NCBI RefSeq assembly: GCF_025370255.1
Contig: NZ_JAMTCD010000016.1
Span: 1 to 64,000, forward strand
Reading direction: 5' to 3'
Length of the DNA: 64,000 nt
Origin: Shewanella holmiensis
GTDB lineage: Bacteria > Pseudomonadota > Gammaproteobacteria > Enterobacterales > Shewanellaceae
Part shown: positions 1 to 8,834 of the stretch, one piece after another
Layout of the letters: the number at the start of each line of letters is the position of its first letter
How positions within the stretch are numbered: the first letter of the stretch is position 1
Translations under genes and position numbers: made by a program
The notes under the pieces: model-generated
The model's database searches: none
What the model was told of the DNA's origin: nothing
What the model saw: the letters and a program-made list of their open reading frames with translations, nothing else

Positions 1-26
1 AAAGCCACTCATAAGAGTGGCTTTTT
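1..26. terminator. Bidirectional terminator ending the tRNA operon
   Basis: A perfect 10-bp stem (bases 1-10 with 15-24) with a 4-base ATAA loop is followed by a T run on the plus strand. On the minus strand it lies just downstream of the last tRNA-Pro, so it probably ends that operon as well as any gene entering from the left. The flank beyond base 1 is not visible. Confidence 0.75.
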
Positions 27-34
27 GCTTAATG

Positions 35-111
35 TGGTCGGTGATAGAGGATTCGAACCTCTGACCCTCTCGTCCCAAACGAGATGCGCTACCGGGCTGC
101 GCTAATCACCG
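35..111 (-). tRNA. tRNA-Pro (anticodon TGG), copy 2
   Basis: The minus strand folds as a 77-nt cloverleaf with encoded CCA. The acceptor arm CGGTGAT pairs with ATCACCG, the T arm contains GGTTCGAATCC, and the anticodon stem TCTCG/CGAGA encloses loop TTTGGGA, giving anticodon TGG. The gene is identical to the copy at 185-261 and is the last member of the Arg-His-Pro-Pro operon. Confidence 0.95.
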
Positions 112-184
112 AAGTTTTTACTTGCTGACAAGTTTAATATTTGTTTAACCTCTCAGGATAAACACGCTATTAAAAGCGTAAATG

Positions 185-261
185 TGGTCGGTGATAGAGG
201 ATTCGAACCTCTGACCCTCTCGTCCCAAACGAGATGCGCTACCGGGCTGCGCTAATCACCG
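185..261 (-). tRNA. tRNA-Pro (anticodon TGG), copy 1
   Basis: This is a 77-nt cloverleaf with encoded CCA, identical base for base to the tRNA-Pro at 35-111, including a few flanking bases on each side. The two genes are separated by 73 bases of unrelated, AT-rich spacer, which suggests a recent local duplication inside the operon. Confidence 0.95.
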
Positions 262-310
262 AATATTGATATTTAACATATTACGTTATCAATAACGCTT
301 TTAGATTGAA

Positions 311-387
311 TGGGGTGACTGATGGGGCTCGAACCCACGACAACCGGAATCACAATCCGGGACTCTACCAACTGAGCTACAATCACC
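311..387 (-). tRNA. tRNA-His (anticodon GTG)
   Basis: The minus strand gives a tRNA with the extra 5' G(-1) opposite C73 that is characteristic of histidine tRNAs. The acceptor arm is GTGATTG/CAGTCAC, the anticodon loop is TTGTGAT (anticodon GTG), and CCA is encoded. It lies between tRNA-Arg and the two tRNA-Pro genes on the same strand. Confidence 0.95.
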
Positions 388-435
388 ACTGACTTTCAAT
401 CTTACCAACCAAATCCGAAAAGCATAGATACCGAA

Positions 436-512
436 TGGTGCGCCCAGAAGGATTCGAACCTTCGGCCTTACCCTCCGGAGGGGTACGCTCTATCCAGCTG
501 AGCTATGGGCGC
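436..512 (-). tRNA. tRNA-Arg (anticodon CCG)
   Basis: This 77-nt minus-strand cloverleaf has acceptor arm GCGCCCA/TGGGCGC and encoded CCA. The anticodon stem TACCC/GGGTA encloses loop CTCCGGA, giving anticodon CCG. It is the promoter-proximal gene of the Arg-His-Pro-Pro operon. Confidence 0.95.
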
Positions 513-533
513 TCGCCTTGGTTAGCGACGCAT

Positions 534-562
534 ATAGTAGGGATAAATTACCTCTACGTCTA
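534..562 (-). promoter_or_regulatory. Probable sigma-70 promoter of the tRNA operon
   Basis: On the minus strand a -35-like TAGACG (557-562) is followed after 17 bases by a -10-like TACTAT (534-539). Each matches the consensus at 4 of 6 positions. A GC-rich stretch GCGTCGC follows, resembling the discriminator of stringently controlled stable-RNA promoters. It lies 21 bases before the mature tRNA-Arg 5' end. Confidence 0.5.
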
Positions 563-720
563 GTGATGATTCACTTTTTTTATCTGAGTGATTAAGTTTT
601 GACTAATCAGCGCGATTTATCTCCATATTACGTCAAATTATATTACTTGGATCACATTTTAAATTGTGTTAAATATACATGTTAGCTTTGAACATTTCTG
701 AGTATTGTTAATAGGATAGT

Positions 721-3354
721 GTGGCTGCAGGTATGGATAAGGAAGTTAATAGCCCCAAGTTACCTACTGACGTTGATTCTCTTCAGCGTCGAATTGCTCG
801 ACTAAAGCGTTTAGCTAAAAAATATAAGCGCGCTGAAATCGTGCAAAACGCACTATTAGGCATATCTAATATAGCTAATAATGTAAACAGTTTAGACGAT
901 TTCTACACAGGTGTTCATCAACACTTGCAGCGCCTCATTCCCGCAGATAACTTTTTCATCGCCGCACAAAACCCTAAAACTGGGTTGATTAGCCTGCCTT
1001 TTTTTGCCGATGAAAAAGACTCTCATCCCAGCGAACTCTATCCAGACGAAGAAATTTCTGAAATTTTAAATCGCGGTATTACCGGTTATGTGCTTAGACA
1101 AGGGCAGCCGTTATTATGCAATGAAGATGAGTTTTGTAAACTGATTGCGCAAGGTAAAATTCAAGGGCTAGGCTCTCCATGTCATCAATGGTTAGGTGTG
1201 CCGATTAAAAACGGAGAGGTTGTAAACGGTGTTTTAGTCGTCCAAAGTTATAACACTGAAATTAACTATGGTGAGCTTGAACTTGAATTAATGGGCTTTA
1301 TTAGTCAACATATTTCAGGTGTCATGGAGCGATTGCTTCATAATGAACAACTTGAAATAGCCATTGAAGAACGCACTCGAGAATTAAGCCAGGCATACAA
1401 CAGCCTAAAATCAGAAGTAAAAGAGCGCGTTAAAGCAGAAAACCTGCAAAAATCTTTATTTCAAATCGCAGATCTTTCTTCATCTAAACTTGCCCAAAAA
1501 GATTTCTATACCCGAATTCATGAAATCATTAGCCAGTTATTACCCGCTGAAAACTGTTTTATCTCATTAATTGATAACAATATGTTGTCTTTTCCTTTTT
1601 ATGTTTCGCAGCTAGACAATGACTACCCCTCAACGCGTCCGGTACAAGATGGTTTAACCGAGTATATTTTACAGCACAAGCAGCCAAGATTGCTCAGTAA
1701 TACCGACATAAAGAAACTAGTAGAGTTTGGTGATATCTATGCCAAATCACCTGAATTAAACCGTACCGAGCATATGCATCAATGGATAGGTGTGCCCTTA
1801 ATTATTAATGAACACGTTGTTGGCGCACTGACTATTTACAGTTTAGATGCCAAACAAAACTATCAAATTAAAGACCTTGAACTGCTGACATTTGTATCAC
1901 AACACATTGCCAATGCGATTGAACGCAAACATGCGGTTGAGTCATTAAAGCGCAGTCATGAATTGCTAGAAGATAAAGTGTCTACCCGTACTCAAGCCCT
2001 GGCTCAAGTCAATCGCAACTTACAAACAGAAATAAATCAACGTCGCAAAATTGAAGCTCAGTTGGTACATGATGCACAACATGACGGATTAACCGGACTG
2101 CCAAACCGTAATTTCTTAATGGACAGATTATCGCAAGCGTTAAAGCACGTCAGACGCCACGGATTAGATCAATTCGCCCTACTCTTCATCGATTTAGATC
2201 GCTTCAAAGTGATTAACGATACCTTCGGCCATCTTGAAGGCGATCGCTTTTTAATTGAAACCGCTAAACGTCTAAAAAGCTGTATTCGTGAAAACGATAC
2301 TCTGGCCAGAATGGGCGGAGATGAATTTGTTATTTTACTTGATTCAATTCGCGGCACTCAAGATGCGATAGAAGTCAGCGAGCGCATTTTGCATCAAGTC
2401 AGTCAAGCTTATTCATTGTCAAATAAAGACTTTCTGTCTGGCGCCAGTATTGGCATCGCTTTTAGTCGCAACGATAAATTAGAAACCAGTGAGTCGATTT
2501 TACGTGATGCTGACAGAGCCATGTACCAAGCGAAATCAAATGGTAAGGGTTGTTATGTTATTTTTGACAGTGAATTAAGCTACCAGTCTGAGCAGCGCAA
2601 TGATTTGGATGAGCAACTCACCCTAGCGCTCAGCCAAAACCTTATTCAGGTGAGTTATCGCCCAATTTATGATTTAGTACAAAAAACCATTATTGCAATA
2701 GAGCCACAAGCTCAGTGGCAGCATGAAAAGCATGGCTTTTGGGATCATAATAAACTGCTCCAACTGACATCAAATGCACAATTATCTTTAATTTTTGACG
2801 GCTATATTTTTCAACAATTAAACAAAGATTATCCGGCATTAAAACAGCAATATGGTGCTGTAACTCAACTTTATATGTCGATATCAAGCCAGCATGTGAA
2901 CCATAAATATGCCTTGCGTGGTCTCAAAAACACGCTAAAAAGTAGCAAAATTGATTTATCAAAACTGACGGTTTTCTTCAACGAAAAATCATTAGTTAAA
3001 GACACCGAGAATCATCTTAATGCCTTTGAAATCCTCAAGCAGTTGGGCACAAATATCGGTCTAGATCATTTCGGAACCGGTTATAGCTCATTAAGTAGCT
3101 TGAGTTTTTTACCCATCAGCACCTTAATGCTTGATCAGGAAATCAGTAAACATTTGCTTAATGACAATCAATTGAAATTAGTCAAAGCTTACCGATTATC
3201 AGCAGAAGCATTGGGCATCAACATGGTTGCCACCGGCGTTGATACCTTGCAACAAAAACTACAATTTATTGAATTGGGTTATAAGGTGGGTAAAGGAAGA
3301 ACATTGGAAAAAAAAACAGTAAACATAGCTAACGTTATGAATTCATGTGCTTAA
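721..3354 (+). CDS. GAF-GAF-GGDEF-degenerate EAL protein (probable diguanylate cyclase)
   Basis: This 877-residue cytoplasmic protein has two GAF-type sensory modules (about 40-205 and 240-400), each followed by a coiled-coil-like stretch, then GGDEF (about 445-615) and an EAL-like C-terminus (about 630-870). The cyclase motif GGDEF (532-536) and the upstream RxxD inhibitory site (REND, 523-526) are intact, so c-di-GMP synthesis is expected. The EAL part has lost its signature: the EAL position reads EPQ, and the usual DDFGTGYSS segment reads LDHFGTGYSS, so phosphodiesterase activity is unlikely. The GTG start has AGGA 7 bases upstream; an in-frame ATG at 733 is an alternative. It stands alone, divergent from the tRNA operon. 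The ligand of the GAF modules is unknown. Confidence 0.88.
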   Translation: MAAGMDKEVNSPKLPTDVDSLQRRIARLKRLAKKYKRAEIVQNALLGISNIANNVNSLDDFYTGVHQHLQRLIPADNFFIAAQNPKTGLISLPFFADEKDSHPSELYPDEEISEILNRGITGYVLRQGQPLLCNEDEFCKLIAQGKIQGLGSPCHQWLGVPIKNGEVVNGVLVVQSYNTEINYGELELELMGFISQHISGVMERLLHNEQLEIAIEERTRELSQAYNSLKSEVKERVKAENLQKSLFQIADLSSSKLAQKDFYTRIHEIISQLLPAENCFISLIDNNMLSFPFYVSQLDNDYPSTRPVQDGLTEYILQHKQPRLLSNTDIKKLVEFGDIYAKSPELNRTEHMHQWIGVPLIINEHVVGALTIYSLDAKQNYQIKDLELLTFVSQHIANAIERKHAVESLKRSHELLEDKVSTRTQALAQVNRNLQTEINQRRKIEAQLVHDAQHDGLTGLPNRNFLMDRLSQALKHVRRHGLDQFALLFIDLDRFKVINDTFGHLEGDRFLIETAKRLKSCIRENDTLARMGGDEFVILLDSIRGTQDAIEVSERILHQVSQAYSLSNKDFLSGASIGIAFSRNDKLETSESILRDADRAMYQAKSNGKGCYVIFDSELSYQSEQRNDLDEQLTLALSQNLIQVSYRPIYDLVQKTIIAIEPQAQWQHEKHGFWDHNKLLQLTSNAQLSLIFDGYIFQQLNKDYPALKQQYGAVTQLYMSISSQHVNHKYALRGLKNTLKSSKIDLSKLTVFFNEKSLVKDTENHLNAFEILKQLGTNIGLDHFGTGYSSLSSLSFLPISTLMLDQEISKHLLNDNQLKLVKAYRLSAEALGINMVATGVDTLQQKLQFIELGYKVGKGRTLEKKTVNIANVMNSCA

Positions 3355-3418
3355 AAAGCATTCATCGTCAAGAGTCTCATGTCCAAGATAGCCCTGAGTA
3401 TTTTGCCCCTTGTTACTA

Positions 3419-3696
3419 GGGCCTGTTGATCTTTGCTGGTTTAATTTTGTTCGAGTTAAAAACGTTTTAATTGAGGCGAATGGATTGATGCCTAGTCATC
3501 TAAGCACTCTTTGTTCTCAAAAAGTTCATTCAACAAAGAGTAAAACGTTTTTAGCCGAACCCTTCGGGCAGCGTTTGTTGGTCATTTGTACTGCGTTATC
3601 GACTTCTTATGTAGAATAACTACACCACAAAGTCTCTGCCTTGTACAAATGACCAACAATTCGCTGCAAAAACAACCTTGAAAGATCAACAGGCCC
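3419..3696. mobile_element. 278-bp MITE with 16-bp terminal inverted repeats
   Basis: Perfect 16-bp terminal repeats (GGGCCTGTTGATCTTT at 3419-3434 and its complement at 3681-3696) bound a non-coding element flanked by TA on both sides. A second, inner inverted repeat of about 20 bases (around 3570-3590 and 3643-3667) makes the centre a long hairpin. There is no transposase; a 69-codon open frame inside shows no protein features. The flanking TA suggests mobilisation by a transposase that duplicates TA (IS630/Tc1-like behaviour), which is inference. A diverged copy lies at 26392-26491. Confidence 0.8.
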
Positions 3697-3783
3697 TAAT
3701 AGCGTGTTCTTCAAATAAGACTTCACATTATGTGGCATAACGCGAACTTCACTCGTCTTATTGCCACATCAAAAATAACTTCA

Positions 3784-5796
3784 CTACTTTTTAAACATAT
3801 CCCTAAGGTTAGCAATATTACTTTTACCGGTTGCCATTCTTTGTTGCTCAGTTTGTTGTGGTTTACGATTTTCCCAAATTAAATCGTCTTGAGGCAACTC
3901 CATCAAAAACCGACTTGGTTCGCAGCGCATGGTTTCCCCAAATTGACGTCGTTCGCGACAAATAACAAACCATAATTCACGTTGAGCTCGGGTAATTCCC
4001 ACATATGCGAGTCGTCGCTCTTCGTCAACATTATCTTCATCGATACTGGATTGATGAGGCAATATACGTTCTTCAACGCCTACCATAAATACAAATGGAA
4101 ACTCGAGCCCTTTGGAGGCATGCAAGGTCATTAGCTGTACTTGATCGCCACCCTCATCTTCACTGTTACGCTCCATCATGTCACGCAGGGTTAAGCGAGT
4201 CACGACTTCCGGTAACGTCATTGGCTCATCAAGCTCGTCACCTTCGAGCATTTCAGTCACCCAGCGATACAGTTCTGAAATGTTTTTCATGCGCATTTCA
4301 GCAGCTTTGGCGCTGGTACTGGTCTCGTATAGGTAATCTTCATAATTAATACTGCGGATCAGTTTTTTAATCGCATCAACCGATTCCCCTCGCTTAGCAA
4401 TTTCGCCAGTATCAACGATAAACTGACCAAATTGGTACAGCGATTTAACGGCAGCTGGCGCTAGCTCGTGGTTTAGACCAGCATCAAAAATCGCTTCAAA
4501 CATTGAAATATGTTTTTGATTCGCAAAGTTACCCAATCGCTCTAACGTTGCCGGACCAATCCCACGCTTGGGTAAATTAACCACTCTTAAAAATGCATTA
4601 TCATCATCAGGATTTACCACTAAACGCAGATAAGCCATGATGTCTTTAATTTCAGCACGGGCGAAAAATGACGTACCACCACTGAGTTTATAAGGAATAC
4701 GGTTTGTCATTAGGGCACGTTCAAGTAATCGCGACTGATGATTACCCCGATACAAAATTGCATACTGCCCAAACTGAGTACGGCCAACAAATTTATGACG
4801 GATTATTTCAGCCACCACACGCTCAGCTTCCTGCTCTTCATTGGCGGCAATTAATATTCTTAAAGGCTCGCCATAGGCTAACTCACTAAACAGGGCTTTT
4901 TCATACACGTGAGGGTTATTGGCAATCAGAATATTGGCCGCACGCAAAATCCGTTGGCTGGAGCGATAATTTTGCTCTAATTTAATCAATTTCAGCTTAG
5001 GGAAATCGGTACCCAGCAATACTAAATTTTGCGGTTTGGCACCGCGCCATGAGTAAATAGACTGGTCGTCATCTCCTACCACGGTAAATCTTGCTCGCTC
5101 ACCGACCAGCAATTTAACCAACTCATATTGACTGGTGTTGGTATCTTGATATTCGTCCACCAGCAAATATTGAATCCGCGTCTGCCAGCGGGTACGAACT
5201 TCTTCATTCATGCGTAACAACAAAGTGGGGATCAAAATTAAATCATCAAAGTCGAGCGCGTTATAAGCTTTCATATGCTGGGCATAACGTTGATACAACA
5301 TAGCAAAAAGCTGGCCCTGCTCATCTTTCACCATTTTGCGTGCTTGCTGAGGGATAACCAAGCCGCCTTTCCAATTTGAAATGGCTGACGCTAATGCCTT
5401 AATTAAATCTTTATCTTCGTCTAATTCGTCCTGAGTTAATTCTTTTAATAACGCAAACGTATCCTGGTCATCAAATAATGAAAAACCAGCTTTAAGCCCC
5501 AATACTTTATGCTCACGTTTAATAATTTCTAAACCTAAGGTATGGAAGGTGGATATCCATAAACCACGGGCTTCTTTTCTGCCCATAGATTGTGCCACAC
5601 GCTCTTTCATTTCACGTGCGGCTTTATTGGTAAAGGTGACAGCGGCAATATTGCGGGCTTTATAACCGCATTTTTCAACGAGGTAGGCTATTTTATTAAT
5701 GATAACTCGCGTTTTTCCACTACCTGCACCTGCTAATACCAAGCAAGGGCCGGAGACATAATGCACTGCATCATTTTGTCCTGGATTGAGTTTCAT
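3784..5796 (-). CDS. rep: ATP-dependent DNA helicase Rep (UvrD/Rep family)
   Basis: This 670-residue superfamily 1A 3'-5' helicase helps replication forks pass protein-bound DNA. Visible motifs are Walker A GAGSGKT, the DEYQDTN Walker B region, [34 protein letters not shown] and YVGITRA. The length matches E. coli Rep (about 673), and the N-terminus MKLNPGQ is characteristic. That fixes the start at 5796; an upstream extension of nine codons is possible but unlike the family. It is divergent from ubiK with about 140 bases between starts. Confidence 0.95.
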   Translation of the reverse strand: MKLNPGQNDAVHYVSGPCLVLAGAGSGKTRVIINKIAYLVEKCGYKARNIAAVTFTNKAAREMKERVAQSMGRKEARGLWISTFHTLGLEIIKREHKVLGLKAGFSLFDDQDTFALLKELTQDELDEDKDLIKALASAISNWKGGLVIPQQARKMVKDEQGQLFAMLYQRYAQHMKAYNALDFDDLILIPTLLLRMNEEVRTRWQTRIQYLLVDEYQDTNTSQYELVKLLVGERARFTVVGDDDQSIYSWRGAKPQNLVLLGTDFPKLKLIKLEQNYRSSQRILRAANILIANNPHVYEKALFSELAYGEPLRILIAANEEQEAERVVAEIIRHKFVGRTQFGQYAILYRGNHQSRLLERALMTNRIPYKLSGGTSFFARAEIKDIMAYLRLVVNPDDDNAFLRVVNLPKRGIGPATLERLGNFANQKHISMFEAIFDAGLNHELAPAAVKSLYQFGQFIVDTGEIAKRGESVDAIKKLIRSINYEDYLYETSTSAKAAEMRMKNISELYRWVTEMLEGDELDEPMTLPEVVTRLTLRDMMERNSEDEGGDQVQLMTLHASKGLEFPFVFMVGVEERILPHQSSIDEDNVDEERRLAYVGITRAQRELWFVICRERRQFGETMRCEPSRFLMELPQDDLIWENRKPQQTEQQRMATGKSNIANLRDMFKK

Positions 5797-5936
5797 TTTA
5801 ATTGCATTCCCACTATTCAACACGAAGGCGGATCATAGCAGATGGCAACTTGGTAGAGTTAACAATTTTGTCGTCAGATTTTGCGACTAAGGTATCGCTG
5901 AGCTACAATGGCAGCAATATTGGTGTAGGAAGACAA

Positions 5937-6188
5937 ATGATGATTAATCCAAAGAAAATTGAAGAAGTCGCCAAACAGCTGAGCGAAAACTTACCTAGCG
6001 GCGTTAAACAATTTGCCGCAGAGTTTGAAGAACGCAGTAAACAAGTTTTACAAAGCCAGTTAATGAAGTTAGATGTTGTCTCTCGCGAAGAATTTGAAGT
6101 ACAGCAACACGTGTTATTAAAAACTCGAGAAAAACTAGAAGCGCTTCAAGCTCAAGTCAACGAATTAGAAAAGCGCTTAGCTGATTAG
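5937..6188 (+). CDS. ubiK: Ubiquinone biosynthesis accessory factor UbiK (YqiC/BMFP family)
   Basis: This small 83-residue protein begins MMINPKKIEEVAKQL, has a central region with conserved VSREEFEVQ, and ends in a coiled coil (REKLEALQAQVNELEKRL), as in E. coli UbiK (about 96 residues). UbiK is an accessory factor for aerobic ubiquinone synthesis that acts with UbiJ and binds lipid or membrane. The start is set by the family N-terminus and an AGGA upstream; the frame is open further upstream to 5802 but that part is not conserved. ATG at 5940 is an equal alternative. A terminator hairpin follows. Confidence 0.9.
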   Translation: MMINPKKIEEVAKQLSENLPSGVKQFAAEFEERSKQVLQSQLMKLDVVSREEFEVQQHVLLKTREKLEALQAQVNELEKRLAD

Positions 6189-6207
6189 TCAGCGATAACC
6201 GCACACA

Positions 6208-6234
6208 AATAAAGCCTCAACATGAGGCTTTATT
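6208..6234. terminator. Bidirectional terminator between ubiK and a convergent gene
   Basis: A 12-bp perfect stem (6208-6219 with 6223-6234) encloses a 3-base loop, with T-rich sequence after it on the plus strand and A-rich before it. It lies between the convergent ubiK and the solute-binding protein gene and can serve both. Confidence 0.8.
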
Positions 6235-7029
6235 TTATTGAGCAGAACCGACATATTTTTGCTCAAGCTGTCGATAAACGCCGTTATTACGAATATTCTT
6301 TAACCCTTGGTTAAAGGTATTTCTTAATGCTTTATCATGAAAACTGACAAAATACTCTGATGCAGGAAAAATCATGTGGTAGTGCAGATTCTCACTGACA
6401 TCCACCTCTCTAGCGATCAATGTATTTAAGTATTGAAATACGTACTTATCAGCAATCACCACATCTACCCTTTTTAGATAAAGCATTTTATTTTGCTTTT
6501 GTTGCGGTGACACCTCTAAATAGGACAAATTAGAATCAGCCATTTGATGGAATACATCCCCCAACACATTCTTCGCATTTAAAAACGCGACCACGCCAAA
6601 TTCAGACAAATCATTGATATCTTTTATTCTTAAATTATTTTTAGCCAAACTAATAGCAACATTTTGATAGCTGATGTAATTATCAGAGAAAAAGCCACTG
6701 ACACCTGAATGCTGATTAACGGTAATAATGGCATCGACTTTATGTTGTTCAAAGTGCAACATTTGCCGATTACGTGATGAGAATTGAAAATGCACCTCAA
6801 TCCCCTGATCAGCTAATGCTAAACGAATAATGTCTAACTCAAGACCTGAACGCTCATCTTGTAAAATATAGGGGGGACGGGAATCTGCAGAGGCTATTTT
6901 GATGACTTTTTTATGCCCTGACAAAACTGCATTTTCAGCATAAACAAACTGACCAAAACATAATGCAGGCAACAGTAATGCAATCAAGCGTGTGCTCAAT
7001 TGATGAGCCTTGTACCAAGACCTTCGCAT
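6235..7029 (-). CDS. Periplasmic solute-binding protein, family 3 (amino-acid-type)
   Basis: This 264-residue protein has a signal peptide (positively charged MRRSWYKAHQL, then a hydrophobic stretch ending near FVYA, about residue 31). A bacterial family-3 solute-binding fold follows, seen in IKIASADSRPPYILQDERSGLELDIIRLAL-type spacing and the late VSFHDKALRNTFNQGLKNI segment. No ABC permease or ATPase genes adjoin it. It could be an orphan binding protein or a sensor-type relative, as is common in Shewanella. The ligand cannot be told from sequence. Confidence 0.75.
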   Translation of the reverse strand: MRRSWYKAHQLSTRLIALLLPALCFGQFVYAENAVLSGHKKVIKIASADSRPPYILQDERSGLELDIIRLALADQGIEVHFQFSSRNRQMLHFEQHKVDAIITVNQHSGVSGFFSDNYISYQNVAISLAKNNLRIKDINDLSEFGVVAFLNAKNVLGDVFHQMADSNLSYLEVSPQQKQNKMLYLKRVDVVIADKYVFQYLNTLIAREVDVSENLHYHMIFPASEYFVSFHDKALRNTFNQGLKNIRNNGVYRQLEQKYVGSAQ

Positions 7030-7218
7030 AGACGAATATTTACCTTAATAGCTATACCTAACAGAATTATTTTATTAGGGCTGAATCATTCAATGACCGC
7101 CTAACGTGTCACCATTAAGGCGCTGAACCAACAAAGCATTTCATTCGGTTGCAGACATTAAGCATAGCGGTTACCCATAAAAAAAATCAAATAACAAACC
7201 GTTAATAGGCAAACAGGC

Positions 7219-7243
7219 AAACAGGCACCTTGTAGGTACCTGT
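7219..7243 (-). terminator. Probable terminator of the class V aminotransferase gene
   Basis: An 11-bp stem with one mismatch (7219-7229 with 7233-7243, loop TGT) lies 27 bases beyond the aminotransferase stop. It overlaps two short AAACAGGC direct repeats (about 7210-7225). The T run is short. The stretch 7030-7218 before it holds no recognisable gene. Confidence 0.5.
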
Positions 7244-7270
7244 TTCAAAAAGCCGATTCGTCACTATTAA

Positions 7271-8410
7271 TTAACGCATTACATCTTCCAGTGCTTTAAG
7301 ACACAAAGCGACATTTTCTCTCCTTGCGCCAAAGCCCATAAGCCCAATACGCCATGCTTTACCGGCTAATGCCCCTAAACCAGCACCAATCTCAAGATTG
7401 TATTGTTCTAATAGTTGCTTACGCACTAAAGCATCATCTATGCCTTCTGGAATATAAACGGCATTAAGTTGCGGTAAACGATAAGCTTCATCTACCACAA
7501 ACCTTAGCCCAAGCTGCGTTAAACCATCACGCAACAGCACGTGCATATTATGATGACGCGCCCAGGCATTTTCTAAGCCTTCATTGGCTAACACTCTAAA
7601 TGATTCATGCAATGCATATAGTGCATTCACCGGGGCGGTGTGGTGATAACTGCGCTTACCACCAGCGGCATTACCCCAATATCCCATCACTAACGTTTGA
7701 TCTAAAAACCAGCTTTGTACAGGTGTTTGGCGGCTCTTTAGTTTGGCAACCGCTTTGTCTGAAAACGACACAGGTGACAATCCCGGCACACAAGACAAAC
7801 ACTTTTGGCTACCGGAATAAATAGCATCAATTCCCCATTCATCAACCCGTAATTCAACACCACCGAGCGAAGTAACGGCATCTACAATGGTCAGACAATT
7901 ATGCAATTGCGCCAAAGTACACAAGGTTTGCGCATCAGATAAGGCGCCAGTCGAGGTCTCAGCGTGTACAAATGCTAAAAATTTTGCATCTGGATGCGCC
8001 ACCAAAGCTTGTTCGACTGCTTGTGGACAAACAGGTTGACCCCATTCGTTATCCACCACAACGGCAACACCACCGACACGCTCAACGTTTTGGCGCATAC
8101 GCTCGCCAAAAACACCATTGCGGCAAACGATGACCTTTTCCCCTGGCTCAACAAGGTTAACAAAACAGGTTTCCATGCCAGCACTGCCTGGCGCCGAAAC
8201 AGCTAATGTCATCTCATTTTTAGTCTGAAACGCATATTGAATAAGTTGTTTTAACTCATCCATCATATTCACGAAAAGAGGATCTAGATGGCCAATGGTG
8301 GGTTTAGCTTGAGCCGCTAAGACTTCAGGATAAACATCGGACGGCCCTGGGCCCATCAAAATACGACGTGGAGGGTTAAAAGTGGAAATTTGCGGTACGG
8401 GCAACATCAA
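7271..8410 (-). CDS. Class V PLP aminotransferase (serine/alanine-glyoxylate type)
   Basis: This 379-residue fold-type I aminotransferase resembles alanine-glyoxylate and serine-pyruvate transaminases. It shows the family start ILMGPGPSDVYPEVL, the AVSAPGSAGME substrate/PLP loop, DAVTSLGG, and the Schiff-base lysine in SGSQKCLSCVPGLS (about residue 203). The C-terminal small domain ends with GLMGFGARRENV. It lies 424 bases downstream of ilvA on the same strand, with its own RBS (AAGGAGAC before ATG). The exact amino donor is not predictable. Its place beside an ilv operon lacking ilvE is noted in the findings. Confidence 0.85.
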   Translation of the reverse strand: MMLPVPQISTFNPPRRILMGPGPSDVYPEVLAAQAKPTIGHLDPLFVNMMDELKQLIQYAFQTKNEMTLAVSAPGSAGMETCFVNLVEPGEKVIVCRNGVFGERMRQNVERVGGVAVVVDNEWGQPVCPQAVEQALVAHPDAKFLAFVHAETSTGALSDAQTLCTLAQLHNCLTIVDAVTSLGGVELRVDEWGIDAIYSGSQKCLSCVPGLSPVSFSDKAVAKLKSRQTPVQSWFLDQTLVMGYWGNAAGGKRSYHHTAPVNALYALHESFRVLANEGLENAWARHHNMHVLLRDGLTQLGLRFVVDEAYRLPQLNAVYIPEGIDDALVRKQLLEQYNLEIGAGLGALAGKAWRIGLMGFGARRENVALCLKALEDVMR

Positions 8411-8834
8411 TGTCTCCTTAACTGGATATAACTATCTTTAAAATAGTGTGAGTCAAAACTTTACCCTACATAAAAAACACAACTTACCGACGAGTATGTT
8501 CTCGTTTTGGCAATAAAATGAGCTGACGTCACCTCAAAAGAAGTGAGTCAGCTAACTTAGCATACTGACAGACTAAATCACGCCAGTATGCAAAAAAATT
8601 ATGCTACCCTCGACTCAACTGGCACTCTGGAATAAACATATTCAGTTAATATGTCCATTTGTTTTACTACTTGGCTTAGTTTCAACTTAGTTGTTTTAGC
8701 TCAGTTTCAACCCAATTTCAGTCCCGTTTTCGCCTTTCAAATTCATCCCAAAATCGCGGCAAACAAATAACACATCAATACCTCGCATTTAGTCAACAGC
8801 TAAAGGTGAGCTAACAATGTTATATCACCTTAAC
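8411..8834. other. Intergenic stretch between ilvA and the class V aminotransferase
   Basis: No gene is seen. It holds an imperfect inverted repeat at 8521-8553 (AGCTGAC...GTCAGCT) and a run of related short words (GTTTCAAC-type) around 8680-8720. A hairpin at about 8801-8828 (AAGGTGA/TCACCTT) may be the weak end of the ilv operon. The promoter of the aminotransferase gene should lie in its left part. Confidence 0.4.

Noticed and set aside
3410..3619. 69-codon plus-strand open frame
   Set aside because: It lies almost wholly within the MITE and runs through its hairpin arms; no protein features.
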